Below, piece after piece: positions 1 to 8,498 of a stretch of DNA of 64,000 bases. Source of the DNA: Flavobacterium buctense (lineage in GTDB: Bacteria; Bacteroidota; Bacteroidia; Flavobacteriales; Flavobacteriaceae); assembly GCF_014486695.1 (NCBI RefSeq), contig NZ_JACTAB010000004.1, positions 292,498 through 356,497 of the forward strand, in the 5' to 3' direction. Below the pieces are notes generated by a model. The model searched no databases. It had not been told where the DNA came from and was given only the letters and a program-made list of their open reading frames with translations. Position numbers and translations under genes: made by a program. How positions within the stretch are numbered: position 1 is the stretch's first letter; every line of letters starts with the position of its first letter.

Positions 1-299
1 TTCTCCATGAAATTGACTTCCGGGTTTAATGCTTTCAACACTATAGACTGAATAAACTTTTCCTGACAATGAAAAAGAAAGATGTGATTTTTAGAAAAAT
101 GCTCTAAGTATTGTGCATTGGTTAAAACGCCTTCCCAAATTAGATCAGAGAAAACGTCTAATTCTTGTTCGGCTACTTCGGGTTTCTCGGATTTAATCTT
201 GTCCCATTCGCCTTTGTCTATAGATTGTGTGGCTAAGAAGTTACTGAATTCTTGGTGTAGGGCTTCGAATTGTTCTTTGGTTAGTCTTTTGTACTTCAT
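1..299 (-). CDS. DUF6495 family protein (3' part cut by window edge)
   Basis: The reading frame starts at an ATG whose complement is at 297-299 and runs open to base 1, giving about 99 residues starting MKYKRLTKEQFEALHQEF. From memory this N-terminus matches the Flavobacteriaceae family DUF6495, which has no known function. It has no signal peptide and is rich in acidic and aromatic residues, so it is probably cytosolic. The C-terminal part lies outside the window. An 8-bp-period repeat array (305-336) and a Flavo-1-like element lie directly upstream. The family name is recognition from memory; the reading frame itself is clear. Confidence 0.75.
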   Translation of the reverse strand, partial: MKYKRLTKEQFEALHQEFSNFLATQSIDKGEWDKIKSEKPEVAEQELDVFSDLIWEGVLTNAQYLEHFSKNHIFLFHCQEKFIQSIVLKALNPEVNFME

Positions 300-304
300 T
301 TTAA

Positions 305-336
305 AGTTACTAAGTAGCTGAGTCGCTGAGTTACTG
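305..336. repeat. 8-bp-period array (AGTNNCTG type)
   Basis: Four consecutive 8-mers read AGTTACTA, AGTAGCTG, AGTCGCTG, AGTTACTG, followed by a degenerate fifth (AGTTTTTG, to 344). The array lies in the leader of the DUF6495 gene and is followed by the dispersed element at 361-465. The same unit recurs near 21.7-21.9 kb and 41.5 kb. Confidence 0.8.
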
Positions 337-360
337 AGTTTTTGGTTTTGCATTTATAGT

Positions 361-465
361 CTAGCCCCGATTCCTTCGGCAGTCACTTCGTTCGTGTGCA
401 ACGTCATCCTTTTGTCTTGTTCTCAAACAAGGCAAAAGATATAGTGGAAAGCGGGAAAAAGCTTC
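361..465 (+). ncRNA. Dispersed structured element, Flavo-1-like, copy 1
   Basis: It begins CTAGCCCCGATT, contains an internal hairpin (CCTTTTGTCTTGTT pairing with AACAAGGCAAAAG, about 409-439), and ends GTGGAAAGCGGGAAAAAGCTTC. The layout AGCCCCGAT - variable hairpin - AAAGCGGGA - GCTCC-like end recurs at 21.8 kb, 60.6 kb and the window end. From memory it resembles the Flavo-1 RNA motif of Flavobacterium; a covariance-model search would decide. Confidence 0.5.
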
Positions 466-493
466 AAAAAAAAATCCCGACGCTAATCGGGAC
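466..493 (-). terminator. Intrinsic terminator of the rpsF-rpsR-rplI operon
   Basis: The stem TCCCGA (475-480) pairs with TCGGGA (487-492) around a 6-nt loop. On the minus strand it is followed by a run of T (complement of the A run at 466-474). It lies 23 bases past the rplI stop. Confidence 0.8.
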
Positions 494-515
494 TTTTACT
501 TTGTATATCGAAATA

Positions 516-956
516 TTATTTCTCTGCTACAATTTCGTATGGTAATTCGATCACTACTTCTCTGTGTAATCTCACAGTTGCAGCATATTTACCTGTACGT
601 TTAACTACACCGCTTGTGATGAATTTTCTATCGATTGGTTGACCAGCAGTTTCTAAAGCCGAAGCGATATCGATGTTGGTGATTGAACCGAATAATTTTT
701 CTCCACCCGCTTTTGCAGTAATTTTAATTTCTAAAGCTTTTAATGCTTCAGCTAATTTTTTAGCGTCATCAACAATTTTAGCTTCTTTGAAAGCTCTTTG
801 TTTTAAGTTTTCCGCTAAAACTTTTTTGGCAGAAGGTGTTGCCAATTGAGCAAACCCTTGCGGGATTAAATAATTACGACCGTAACCGTTTTTTACTGTT
901 ACTACGTCATCTTTAAATCCTAAATTTTGAACGTCTTGTTTTAAGATCAATTCCAT
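516..956 (-). CDS. rplI: 50S ribosomal protein L9
   Basis: The 146-residue protein starts MELILKQDVQNLGFKDDVV and has the L9 N-terminal globular domain with VKNGYGRNYLIPQGFA (about residues 21-36), which binds 23S rRNA. A long charged helix follows, then the C-terminal domain (about 75-146) with GGEKLFGSITN. The length is normal for the family. It is the last gene of the S6-S18-L9 operon, 64 bp after rpsR, and is followed by a strong terminator. Identification is secure. Confidence 0.97.
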   Translation of the reverse strand: MELILKQDVQNLGFKDDVVTVKNGYGRNYLIPQGFAQLATPSAKKVLAENLKQRAFKEAKIVDDAKKLAEALKALEIKITAKAGGEKLFGSITNIDIASALETAGQPIDRKFITSGVVKRTGKYAATVRLHREVVIELPYEIVAEK

Positions 957-1020
957 GTTGTTGTCCTTTATTAGAGAAGTTAGGTTTCTGTTACGAAAAC
1001 CAACAACTATTGTTTAAATA

Positions 1021-1317
1021 TTATTTTAATAAATCGGCCACGTATGGCATTAAAGCTAAGTGACGCGCTCTTTTAACCGCTACAGACACTTTTCTTTGGT
1101 ATTTTAATGAAGTTCCGGTTAAACGTCTTGGTAAAATTTTACCTTGCTCGTTTACGAATTTCAATAAGAAGTCAGGATCTTTGTAGTCTACATATTTGAT
1201 TCCTGATTTTTTGAAACGACAATACTTTTTAGTTTTGTTGGTTTCGATGTTTAAAGGCGTTAAATATCTGATATCTCCGTCTTTTTTTCCTGAAGCTGAT
1301 TGTTGCAAATTTGCCAT
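1021..1317 (-). CDS. rpsR: 30S ribosomal protein S18
   Basis: The 98-residue protein contains the S18 core: the [19 protein letters not shown] segment, IDYK-like contact region, [10 protein letters not shown] and the basic [12 protein letters not shown] near the C-terminus. S18 pairs with S6 on the small-subunit platform. The N-terminal extension with basic and glycine residues is usual in Bacteroidota. It starts 5 bp after rpsF and is co-transcribed with it and rplI. Confidence 0.97.
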   Translation of the reverse strand: MANLQQSASGKKDGDIRYLTPLNIETNKTKKYCRFKKSGIKYVDYKDPDFLLKFVNEQGKILPRRLTGTSLKYQRKVSVAVKRARHLALMPYVADLLK

Positions 1318-1322
1318 AATGA

Positions 1323-1667
1323 TTAAGCTTTAGAGGTTTCTTTTAATTTAGCTCTTCTTCTTTCCGCCCAAGAGATAGCGTGTTTGTCTAAACTTACCGT
1401 TAAGAAACGCATCACTCTTTCGTCACGTCTGAACTCAGTTTCAAAAGCGATTAACGCTTCTCCTGACACTTGGAATTCGAATAAATGGTAAAAACCACTT
1501 TTCTTGTTTTGGATTTCGTAAGCTAATTTTTTTAAGCCCCAATCCTCTTTGGATACCATCTTTGCTCCTTTTGACGTAAGAAAATCTTCAAATTTGCTTA
1601 CTGTTTCCTTTACCTGAACTTCAGATAAAACGGGATTTAAGATGAAAACAGTTTCGTAATGATTCAT
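1323..1667 (-). CDS. rpsF: 30S ribosomal protein S6
   Basis: The 114-residue protein starts [16 protein letters not shown], the typical first beta strand of S6. It carries [20 protein letters not shown] and the [13 protein letters not shown] motif that contacts 16S rRNA and S18. It is the first gene of the rpsF-rpsR-rplI operon. The 5' leader is only about 25-30 nt if the -7 box at 1698-1705 is used, too short for the S6:S18 autoregulatory leader known in other bacteria. Confidence 0.97.
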   Translation of the reverse strand: MNHYETVFILNPVLSEVQVKETVSKFEDFLTSKGAKMVSKEDWGLKKLAYEIQNKKSGFYHLFEFQVSGEALIAFETEFRRDERVMRFLTVSLDKHAISWAERRRAKLKETSKA

Positions 1668-1697
1668 AATAAATTTTGTTAAATTTTAAATTGGGCG

Positions 1698-1705
1698 CGA
1701 AGATA
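1698..1705 (-). promoter_or_regulatory. -7 promoter box of the rpsF operon
   Basis: On the minus strand it reads TATCTTCG, one base from the Bacteroidota -7 consensus TAnnTTTG. It lies about 30 bp upstream of the rpsF start codon. A TTGTG about 20 bp further upstream may serve as the -33 element. Confidence 0.5.
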
Positions 1706-1743
1706 TAAAATGTTTTTCGAAATACAATCACAACAGCCCTGAA

Positions 1744-1795
1744 ATCGTCTAAAAGTAAAAAATATCGTTTAAAAGCAAAAATAATCGATAAAATG
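1744..1795 (+). promoter_or_regulatory. Three 20-bp-spaced direct repeats, putative LytTR operator
   Basis: ATCGTCTAAAAG (1744-1755), ATCGTTTAAAAG (1764-1775) and a weaker ATCGATAAAATG (1784-1795) lie exactly 20 bp apart. They sit between divergent rpsF and a LytTR response regulator. LytTR proteins are known to bind pairs of ~9-bp direct repeats spaced about two helical turns apart, so this is a plausible autoregulatory site. The repeats are visible; the binding is inferred. Confidence 0.5.
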
Positions 1796-1855
1796 CTTGG
1801 TGGTTCGAAAAAAACTATATACTTTTACATCACCAAATCTATAATAAATAATATT

Positions 1856-2551
1856 ATGAAACTAAATTGTGTTGTTGTTGATGATAGTTCTATCCAAAGG
1901 ATGATCATTGCAAAGTTAGTAAATAATCACCCGAATCTACATTTAGTAGGTGATTTTTCTAATGCAATTGAAGCAAAAAATTGCATGTCGGTTCATACCG
2001 TTGATTTAATCTTTCTCGATATTGAGATGCCGGTTATCAGTGGTTTTGATTTCTTAGACGGATTAAAAGTAAAACCCCAAATTATTTTTATCACGTCGAA
2101 AGCAGAATACGCTATGAAAGCGTTTGATTATGATGCTACGGATTACCTACAAAAACCGATAGCTTTAGATCGTTTTAATGCTTCTGTTCGAAGAGCTATG
2201 GATTTCCATATGCTTAAGAAAGAAAATCAAGAAGAAGAAGGAGAACATATCTTTATTAAAAGTAACCTTAAGAAACTTAAAGTTTATACCAATAAAATTA
2301 AGTGGATTGAAGCTTACGGAGATTATGTAAAAGTAGTAACGGAAGAAGACAGTAATCTGGTGCTTTCTACTATGAAATCGTTCGAACAGGATTTATCGAA
2401 AGAAAAATTCATCAGAGTTCACAAATCTTATATCATTAATATTGATAAGGTAGAACGCTTCAACAGTAAATTTGCGGAAATTGGGCTGACTAAAATCCCA
2501 TTAAGCCGTAACAAAAAAGAAGATTTGATTAAAGCTTTAGCTATTGCTTAA
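1856..2551 (+). CDS. LytTR-family response regulator
   Basis: This is a 232-residue two-domain regulator. Residues 1-120 form a receiver domain with acidic pocket VVVDD, phospho-acceptor Asp55 in LIFLDIEMP, and the conserved Lys in LQKPIA. Residues about 130-230 form a LytTR DNA-binding domain (HIFIKSN, IEAYGDYVKV, FIRVHKSYIIN). The frame stays open upstream to 1793, but the receiver fold starts at MKLNCVVVDD, so I use the ATG at 1856. No histidine kinase of the LytS type is adjacent. Three 20-bp-spaced direct repeats upstream suggest autoregulation. Confidence 0.9.
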   Translation: MKLNCVVVDDSSIQRMIIAKLVNNHPNLHLVGDFSNAIEAKNCMSVHTVDLIFLDIEMPVISGFDFLDGLKVKPQIIFITSKAEYAMKAFDYDATDYLQKPIALDRFNASVRRAMDFHMLKKENQEEEGEHIFIKSNLKKLKVYTNKIKWIEAYGDYVKVVTEEDSNLVLSTMKSFEQDLSKEKFIRVHKSYIINIDKVERFNSKFAEIGLTKIPLSRNKKEDLIKALAIA

Positions 2552-2557
2552 ATTTAC

Positions 2558-5008
2558 TCAATAAAAATCGACATTTACAGTAACTTTAATCGTTCTGTAT
2601 TGCGGTACCACATCAAAACTATTCAGTACTTTCTGGATAGTTTTTTTTGTGCTTTGCAATGGCACTTCGCTCGGAATTTTAATCATAATTGTTCGAATGT
2701 ATTCATTTCGAATACGACTAATCGCCGGTTCTTCCGGACCAAGCACAGGAATCGATAGGTTTTGTTGCAATACTTGGTATAACCACATCGAGCCTTCTTT
2801 TAATTTATCAAAATCCCGATGCTTCAAGGTTAGCTTTATTAAGCGATAAAAAGGCGGATAATAGTAAATCTTCCGTTCGTACAATTGCTCCTTGTACATG
2901 CCTTCATAATCGTTGTTAGTGACTTGCTGAATGACATTATGCAAAGGATTATAGGTTTGGATAATCACTTTACCTCTTTTCTCACTTCTTCCGGAACGAC
3001 CGGAAACTTGGGTCATCATTTGGTAACTTCTCTCAAAAGCGCGAAAATCAGGATGATATAACATATTATCAGCGTTCATGATGCCAACTAAGGACACATT
3101 ATCAAAATCTAAACCTTTCGCCAGCATTTGGGTTCCGACTAAAACATCAATTTCACGATTTTTAAATCCGTCTATGATTTTTTCGAAGCTGTATTTGCCG
3201 CGAGTCGTGTCTTGGTCCATTCGCTTGATATTCTTATTCGGAAATAATTCGGCTAATTCCAATTCGATTTGTTCAGTTCCAAAGCCTTTGGTTTCCAAAT
3301 CTACACTCGAACAAACATGACAATTTGAGGGTTTCGCCATATTGTAACCACAATAATGACAGCGCAATTGGTTTTTGTATTTATGGTAAGTCAAACTCAC
3401 ATCGCATTGCGGGCATTGCGGCACGTGACCACAGGTCATGCATTCTAAAACCGGTGAAAACCCACGGCGATTTTGGAATAAAATGACTTGCTCGTTGTTA
3501 GTGAAAGCTTCAATGATTTGCTCAATTAATGTCAGGCTGAAATGCCCTTTCATTTTTTTACGGAAGTAACTGTCTTTTAAATCGACTAATTCAATTTCGG
3601 GCATTTGGACTTTACCGAAGCGTTCTTTCAAACTTACCAAACCAAATTTCCCCGAAGTAGCATTATAATACGTTTCAATACTTGGCGTCGCCGAACCCAA
3701 TAAAACCTTTGACTGATGCGCATTCGCCAAAACTATAGCCGAATCACGAGCATGATATCTTGGCGCAGGATCTTGTTGTTTGAAGGTTGGCTCGTGTTCT
3801 TCATCAACGATGATCAAACCTAGATTGGAAAACGGCAAAAACAAAGCCGACCTTGCTCCGATTACCACTTGCGCTTTTTCGGAAGTATTTAAAACTTGGT
3901 TCCAAACTTCTACCCGTTCATTATTACTGTATTTCGAATGAAAAACAGCAACTTTGTTCCCAAAATGTTGTGTCAAACGACCCACTAATTGTGTGGTTAA
4001 AGCAATTTCGGGCAGCAAATACAAAACTTGTTTTCCTTCTGCTATGCAATTTTCTATGAGTTTGGTGTAGATTTCGGTTTTACCACTGGAAGTTACGCCG
4101 TGCAATAAACAAACGTCTTTTTCTATAAATATATTTTCAATTTCAGTAAAAGCTTTTTGTTGCGCTTCGCTTAAAGACAATTGGTTATCGAGTTTGTTTT
4201 TATCGAAATTGACTCTGTCTTCCTGAATATAATATTCTTCAAAAACACCTTTTTCGACCAAAACTTTTACGATGGCAGTTGAAGTTTGAGCAGTTTCCGT
4301 TAATTGTTTTACAGAAATTGGCTTTTGTTCTTGCGCCTGCAATTGGAAATACTGAAGTACTAAATTTTTCCTTTTATCAGATTTTAAACTGTCTAAAAGA
4401 GTAATTAAGTTTTCTTCTGCTGAATAATTTTCGTGCAAACGTATGTAACGAGTGAGTTTGGGCTTGTATTCTTCCTGAATTTCTTCTTCGAGCGAAATGA
4501 TATTTTTATTAATTAACCTTTGAATGACAGGTAAAATCGTTTTCTTGTTTAGGATATCAATGATGTTTTGAACTTTCAACGAACTCTGATGCTGCAACGC
4601 TTCGTAAACCAAAAACTCATCGTCTGACAATTCGGTTTCGTTGACAAAAGTTTCTTTGCGTTGCGAAATAATGGTTTCGCTTTCGAGCAACAAAGCTGAA
4701 GGCAAAGCACCGCGATACACATCGCCAACATTACACATATAATAAGAAGCAATCCAAAACCAAAGGTTGATTTGGAATTCGTTTACGATGGGTTTTTCGT
4801 CAAGGATTTGGTGTATTTCTTTCGCTTCGTAAAGCGTTGGTGCGTTTTGATGTAAATCGACAACAAGTGCAGTGTAGATTTTGTTTTTGCCAAAGGGTAC
4901 AGCAATACGCATTCCTTTTTTAATGAAATTATATTCAGTTTCTGAAACCCTATAAGTAAAGGTTTTAGGTAGTGAAAGCGGAATGATAACTTCAATGAAA
5001 TAATTCAT
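2558..5008 (-). CDS. priA: Primosomal protein N' (replication restart helicase PriA)
   Basis: The 816-residue SF2 helicase loads the replisome at stalled forks. The N-terminal 3'-DNA-binding domain starts MNYFIEVIIPLSLPKTFTY. Walker A is GVTSSGKTEIY and Walker B is IIVDEEHEPTF. An eight-cysteine zinc region (CMTCGHVPQCPQC, then CHYCGY and CHVC) lies in the middle of the C-terminal helicase half. VSGRSGRSEKRG is helicase motif VI. The length is normal for Bacteroidota PriA. It is the last gene of a compact operon after nadC, yihY and DUF2147, starting 12 bp after the DUF2147 stop. Confidence 0.96.
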   Translation of the reverse strand: MNYFIEVIIPLSLPKTFTYRVSETEYNFIKKGMRIAVPFGKNKIYTALVVDLHQNAPTLYEAKEIHQILDEKPIVNEFQINLWFWIASYYMCNVGDVYRGALPSALLLESETIISQRKETFVNETELSDDEFLVYEALQHQSSLKVQNIIDILNKKTILPVIQRLINKNIISLEEEIQEEYKPKLTRYIRLHENYSAEENLITLLDSLKSDKRKNLVLQYFQLQAQEQKPISVKQLTETAQTSTAIVKVLVEKGVFEEYYIQEDRVNFDKNKLDNQLSLSEAQQKAFTEIENIFIEKDVCLLHGVTSSGKTEIYTKLIENCIAEGKQVLYLLPEIALTTQLVGRLTQHFGNKVAVFHSKYSNNERVEVWNQVLNTSEKAQVVIGARSALFLPFSNLGLIIVDEEHEPTFKQQDPAPRYHARDSAIVLANAHQSKVLLGSATPSIETYYNATSGKFGLVSLKERFGKVQMPEIELVDLKDSYFRKKMKGHFSLTLIEQIIEAFTNNEQVILFQNRRGFSPVLECMTCGHVPQCPQCDVSLTYHKYKNQLRCHYCGYNMAKPSNCHVCSSVDLETKGFGTEQIELELAELFPNKNIKRMDQDTTRGKYSFEKIIDGFKNREIDVLVGTQMLAKGLDFDNVSLVGIMNADNMLYHPDFRAFERSYQMMTQVSGRSGRSEKRGKVIIQTYNPLHNVIQQVTNNDYEGMYKEQLYERKIYYYPPFYRLIKLTLKHRDFDKLKEGSMWLYQVLQQNLSIPVLGPEEPAISRIRNEYIRTIMIKIPSEVPLQSTKKTIQKVLNSFDVVPQYRTIKVTVNVDFY

Positions 5009-5019
5009 TATTAGAATAA

Positions 5020-5442
5020 TTATTTTTGTCTAATCCAAACTTGTGATCTTCCAAAAAGAGAGATTCCTAAATAGCCTCGAACAATCAATTTGTCTTTACC
5101 ATCTAAAGTAATTTTGCAACGATAAGTTTTCCCGTTTTTCGGATCGGTGATTTCACCACCATCATAAGTATCGCCTTTTTTTGTCAATCCTTTGATGATA
5201 GTTAATCCTAAAATCGGTTTGTCTTTATTAACTCCTTCACACTTGCTGCATTTTCGTTTTCGGTGTTCTGGCTCAAGAATTTCAATGATTTTACCGTATA
5301 CTTTTCCGTTCTCTTCGAAAATTTCAACGATTCCTTTTTTATTTCCGGTTTCATCATCAATAGTAATCCATCTCCCAAAAATAGTTTGAGAGAGACTGAA
5401 TTGACAAATCAGTAATAATCCAAGTAAAACATTTAATTTCAT
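5020..5442 (-). CDS. DUF2147 domain-containing secreted protein
   Basis: The 140-residue protein has a signal peptide (MKLNVLLGLLLICQFSLSQ) followed by GRWITIDDETGNKKGIVEIFE, the usual start of DUF2147. It continues with GGEITDPKNGKTYRCKI and VRGYLGISLFGRSQVW, the family's conserved end, and has a CSKC pair in the middle. The function is unknown; it is probably periplasmic with a lipocalin-like beta fold. Its ATG overlaps the stop of the upstream yihY gene by 4 bases (ATGA), suggesting coupled translation. Confidence 0.88.
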   Translation of the reverse strand: MKLNVLLGLLLICQFSLSQTIFGRWITIDDETGNKKGIVEIFEENGKVYGKIIEILEPEHRKRKCSKCEGVNKDKPILGLTIIKGLTKKGDTYDGGEITDPKNGKTYRCKITLDGKDKLIVRGYLGISLFGRSQVWIRQK

Positions 5443-6383
5443 TGCGACTCTAATTCTTTTTGTTTTTCACGTTTGATGTGATTGATAGATGCATTTAAAT
5501 CGAAGCCCAAGAGCAATACCATACAGTTAATCCAGAGGTAAAACATCACAACGAGCAATGTTCCGATAGAACCGTAAAGTTCGTTGTATTTAGAAAATTT
5601 CACTACCCAAATTCCAAAGAAATAGGACGAAATAATAATCAAAATCGTAGTAAAAACGGAACCTATTGAAATAAAAGAACGATTAGCTTCACGTTTAATT
5701 CCGAACTTAAACAACAAAGAAGTTGCTGTTAATATCATTAGAATAACAAAAGCGTAACGACCCATTTCTATAAGCGGTATATTGTCGGACAAGACATCTT
5801 GTATTTTGGTTTTTTGAATCAACACTTCAAATATTACAATGGCTGCAACCGTAATAATCAGCAGAAATGAGAGTAATAGCGATAAACCGAGAGATACAAA
5901 ATACTGTCGGAAGAACTTTCTTTTCATTAGGTTGTTGATGTGGTGTGAACTTTCAAAACCACCTAAAATAGCATTCACGCCATTGGTCATCAACAAAATA
6001 GCCATGAAAAAACCGGTGGAAATTAGACCCGAGTTACTGTTGTGCAAAATATCATCAATGATTACAGCTATAGCATCATAAGTCGTTGGCGGTACACTTT
6101 GCTGCACAAAATCTAAAAAATCTTGTTGAAACCCTTGAATTGGGATATAAGGAATAAGGTTTAAAATAAATAGTGCAAAAGGAAACAAGGCCATGAAAAA
6201 ACTAAAAGCAATGGCTCCGGCACGATAAGAAATAGCACCTTCGAAAATTCCAATGAAGTAAATTTCAATTAAATCATAGAGTGACAAACCGTGTAGCCAA
6301 GGTAATTTAATTTTTTGCAACAGTAAAACCAATTGCTTAACAACCGGGATTTTCTTTAGTTTGGCTTCTATTTCAATACTCAT
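5439..6383 (-). CDS. YihY/virulence factor BrkB family membrane protein
   Basis: The 314-residue inner-membrane protein has about six hydrophobic segments, starting near residue 45 with the family signature AISYRAGAIAFSFFMALFPF. It also contains GGFESSHHINNLMKRKFFRQY and a late GSIGTLLVVMFYLWINCMVLLLG segment. BrkB/YihY proteins were once called ribonuclease BN in error; their role remains unclear. It starts one base before the nadC stop region (nadC ends 6385) and overlaps DUF2147 by 4 bases. Confidence 0.9.
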   Translation of the reverse strand: MSIEIEAKLKKIPVVKQLVLLLQKIKLPWLHGLSLYDLIEIYFIGIFEGAISYRAGAIAFSFFMALFPFALFILNLIPYIPIQGFQQDFLDFVQQSVPPTTYDAIAVIIDDILHNSNSGLISTGFFMAILLMTNGVNAILGGFESSHHINNLMKRKFFRQYFVSLGLSLLLSFLLIITVAAIVIFEVLIQKTKIQDVLSDNIPLIEMGRYAFVILMILTATSLLFKFGIKREANRSFISIGSVFTTILIIISSYFFGIWVVKFSKYNELYGSIGTLLVVMFYLWINCMVLLLGFDLNASINHIKREKQKELESQ

Positions 6384-6384
6384 T

Positions 6385-7242
6385 TTAAATGGCTTTTAAA
6401 CTTAAATCCATATTGTAAACCGAATGGGTCAAAGCGCCCGACGAAATATAATCCACACCACATTCCGCATATTGACGAATAGTGGTTTCATTAATGTTTC
6501 CTGAGGATTCGGTAAAGCATTTGTCACCAATAAGCACAATCGCTTTTTTAGTATCTTCAAAATTAAAATTGTCAATCAGTATGCGATAAACGCCTTCGTT
6601 CTGGAGGATTTCTTCAATTTCTGCCAAATTTCTGGCTTCGACTATGATTTTTAAATCAAGGTTATGGTGTTTTAAAAATGCTTTAGTTTTTGTAATGGCA
6701 TGCGTAATGCTACCGGAAAAATCATTATGATTGTCCTTCAGCATTATCATATCATACAACGCAAAGCGATGGTTCTCTCCGCCTCCGATTTTCACGGCCC
6801 ATTTTTCACATGCGCGAAATCCCGGAGTGGTTTTTCGAGTATCTAAAATTTTAGTTTTGGTGCCTTCTAAAAGTTGGACGTACTTATGGGTCTTGGTGGC
6901 AATAGCTGACATTCTTTGCATCGAATTCAGCACCAAACGTTCGGCTTTCAAAATCGACTGCGAGCTTCCGGAGACATGAAAAACAACATCACCCTGTTTT
7001 ACTGCTGCACCATCTTCAATAAATACTTCGACTTCCAATGTTGGATCGACATTTTCAAAAACCATTTTAGCGAATTCCACTCCGGCGATAATTCCTGTGT
7101 CTTTAACTAAAAGTTTGGCTTTTCCTTTGGCCGTATCCGGTATACAAGCCAGCGAACTGTAATCGCCCGGACCAATATCCTCACGAATGCCGTTTTGAAT
7201 AATTATATCAAGCTCTGCTTGAAACTGTTTTTCTGAAATCAT
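6385..7242 (-). CDS. nadC: Carboxylating nicotinate-nucleotide diphosphorylase
   Basis: The 285-residue enzyme converts quinolinate and PRPP to nicotinate mononucleotide, CO2 and PPi in de novo NAD synthesis. It shows the N-terminal half (EDIGPGDYSSLACIP), LNSMQRMSAIATKTH, the active-site segment TRKTTPGFRACEKWAVKIGGG, HRFALYDMIMLKDNH and the C-terminal YISSGALTHSV. All expected motifs and the normal length are present. It is the first gene of the nadC-yihY-DUF2147-priA operon. Confidence 0.96.
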   Translation of the reverse strand: MISEKQFQAELDIIIQNGIREDIGPGDYSSLACIPDTAKGKAKLLVKDTGIIAGVEFAKMVFENVDPTLEVEVFIEDGAAVKQGDVVFHVSGSSQSILKAERLVLNSMQRMSAIATKTHKYVQLLEGTKTKILDTRKTTPGFRACEKWAVKIGGGENHRFALYDMIMLKDNHNDFSGSITHAITKTKAFLKHHNLDLKIIVEARNLAEIEEILQNEGVYRILIDNFNFEDTKKAIVLIGDKCFTESSGNINETTIRQYAECGVDYISSGALTHSVYNMDLSLKAI

Positions 7243-7297
7243 AGAACAAGTATTGTTTGGCTAAAATAATATTTTTTTAGATACGGCTGCGCCTCTT

Positions 7298-7329
7298 GGA
7301 TTATTAGATTGTTGGATTGTTAGATTGCC
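7298..7329. repeat. 8-bp-period array (AGATTGTT type)
   Basis: Four 8-mers read GGATTATT, AGATTGTT, GGATTGTT, AGATTGCC, in the divergent nadC/pyrD spacer. Inverted related units (CTAACAATCTG) follow at about 7389-7400, so the spacer could fold on itself. The same unit recurs upstream of valS (60505-60545). Confidence 0.8.
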
Positions 7330-7424
7330 TTAATATTTGATTCTCCTAATTATCTAAAAATAAAGCGTTTCTAAAAGCCGAAGGCTTTCTAACAATCTGA
7401 AGCGAAGCGTTTCTAAAAATCTAT

Positions 7425-7432
7425 TATCTTTG
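7425..7432 (+). promoter_or_regulatory. pyrD -7 promoter box
   Basis: TATCTTTG exactly fits the Bacteroidota -7 consensus TAnnTTTG and lies 20 bp before the pyrD ATG, implying a very short leader. I see no clear -33 element. Confidence 0.6.
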
Positions 7433-7451
7433 CACCACAACAACACAACCC

Positions 7452-8474
7452 ATGTACAAACTACTCCTTCGCCCAATTCTTTTTTGGTTTGACCCGGAAG
7501 AAGTGCATTATTTCACTTTCTCTTTGGTTAAATTTATCTCCAAAATTCCTTTTGTTCCCGGTATTTTAAAATCGATTTATGAAGTCGAAGACAAACGATT
7601 AGAACGGGAGGTTTTTGGCCTAAAATTTAAAAACCCCGTTGGATTAGCGGCTGGTTTTGACAAAGATGCTAAGCTCTACAATGAATTGTCAAACTTTGGC
7701 TTCGGGTTTATAGAAATCGGAACCTTAACGCCAAAACCACAAGACGGCAATCCTAAAAAACGACTATTCCGTTTAAAAGAAGACAGCGCCATCATCAACC
7801 GAATGGGTTTTAATAATGGCGGCGTTGAAGCAGCCGTTTTGCGATTAAAAGAAAATAAAGGTGTTTTAATTGGCGGAAACATCGGTAAAAATAAAATTAC
7901 GCCGAACGAAAATGCAACTTCCGATTATTTAATCTGCTTCGACGCGTTGTTCCAATACGTAGATTATTTTGTAGTCAATGTAAGTTCGCCGAATACGCCG
8001 AATTTAAGAGAATTACAAGAGAAAAAACCTTTGACGGAACTTTTGAACACTTTACAATCGCACAATTTATTGCACCAAAAACCAAAACCAATCTTACTAA
8101 AAATAGCACCCGATTTAACCAACGAACAGTTAATAGATATTATTGACATCGTAAACGATTCTAAAATCGCCGGTGTGATTGCAACGAATACCACCATTTC
8201 TAGAGAAGGTTTACAATCGGAAAACAAAGCAGAAACCGGTGGGTTATCGGGCAAACCATTAACCGAGCGCTCAACAGAAGTGATTCGTTTTCTTTCTGAA
8301 AAAAGCAACAATGCCTTTCCTATTATTGGTGTTGGTGGCATTCATTCGGCTGAAGATGCCATGGAAAAACTGGAAGCCGGTGCGAGTTTGGTGCAATTGT
8401 ACACCGGATTTATTTATGAAGGTCCGAATTTGATCAAAGAAATCAATCAGGCGATTTTGAGAAAATCTTCCTAA
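7452..8474 (+). CDS. pyrD: Quinone-dependent dihydroorotate dehydrogenase (class 2)
   Basis: The 340-residue FMN enzyme oxidises dihydroorotate to orotate with quinone as acceptor, at the membrane. It has the class 2 N-terminal helical extension ([21 protein letters not shown]), [13 protein letters not shown], the [15 protein letters not shown] catalytic loop with serine base, [20 protein letters not shown] and [12 protein letters not shown]. The length is typical of class 2. It is followed 24 bp later by the HMG-CoA lyase gene on the same strand. Confidence 0.96.
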   Translation: MYKLLLRPILFWFDPEEVHYFTFSLVKFISKIPFVPGILKSIYEVEDKRLEREVFGLKFKNPVGLAAGFDKDAKLYNELSNFGFGFIEIGTLTPKPQDGNPKKRLFRLKEDSAIINRMGFNNGGVEAAVLRLKENKGVLIGGNIGKNKITPNENATSDYLICFDALFQYVDYFVVNVSSPNTPNLRELQEKKPLTELLNTLQSHNLLHQKPKPILLKIAPDLTNEQLIDIIDIVNDSKIAGVIATNTTISREGLQSENKAETGGLSGKPLTERSTEVIRFLSEKSNNAFPIIGVGGIHSAEDAMEKLEAGASLVQLYTGFIYEGPNLIKEINQAILRKSS

Positions 8475-8498
8475 CTTAGCCTCAACAAACAAAGCCCA

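Noticed and set aside
1668..1700. S6:S18-binding autoregulatory leader before rpsF
   Set aside because: The leader implied by the -7 box is about 30 nt and shows no hairpin with the CCG motif.
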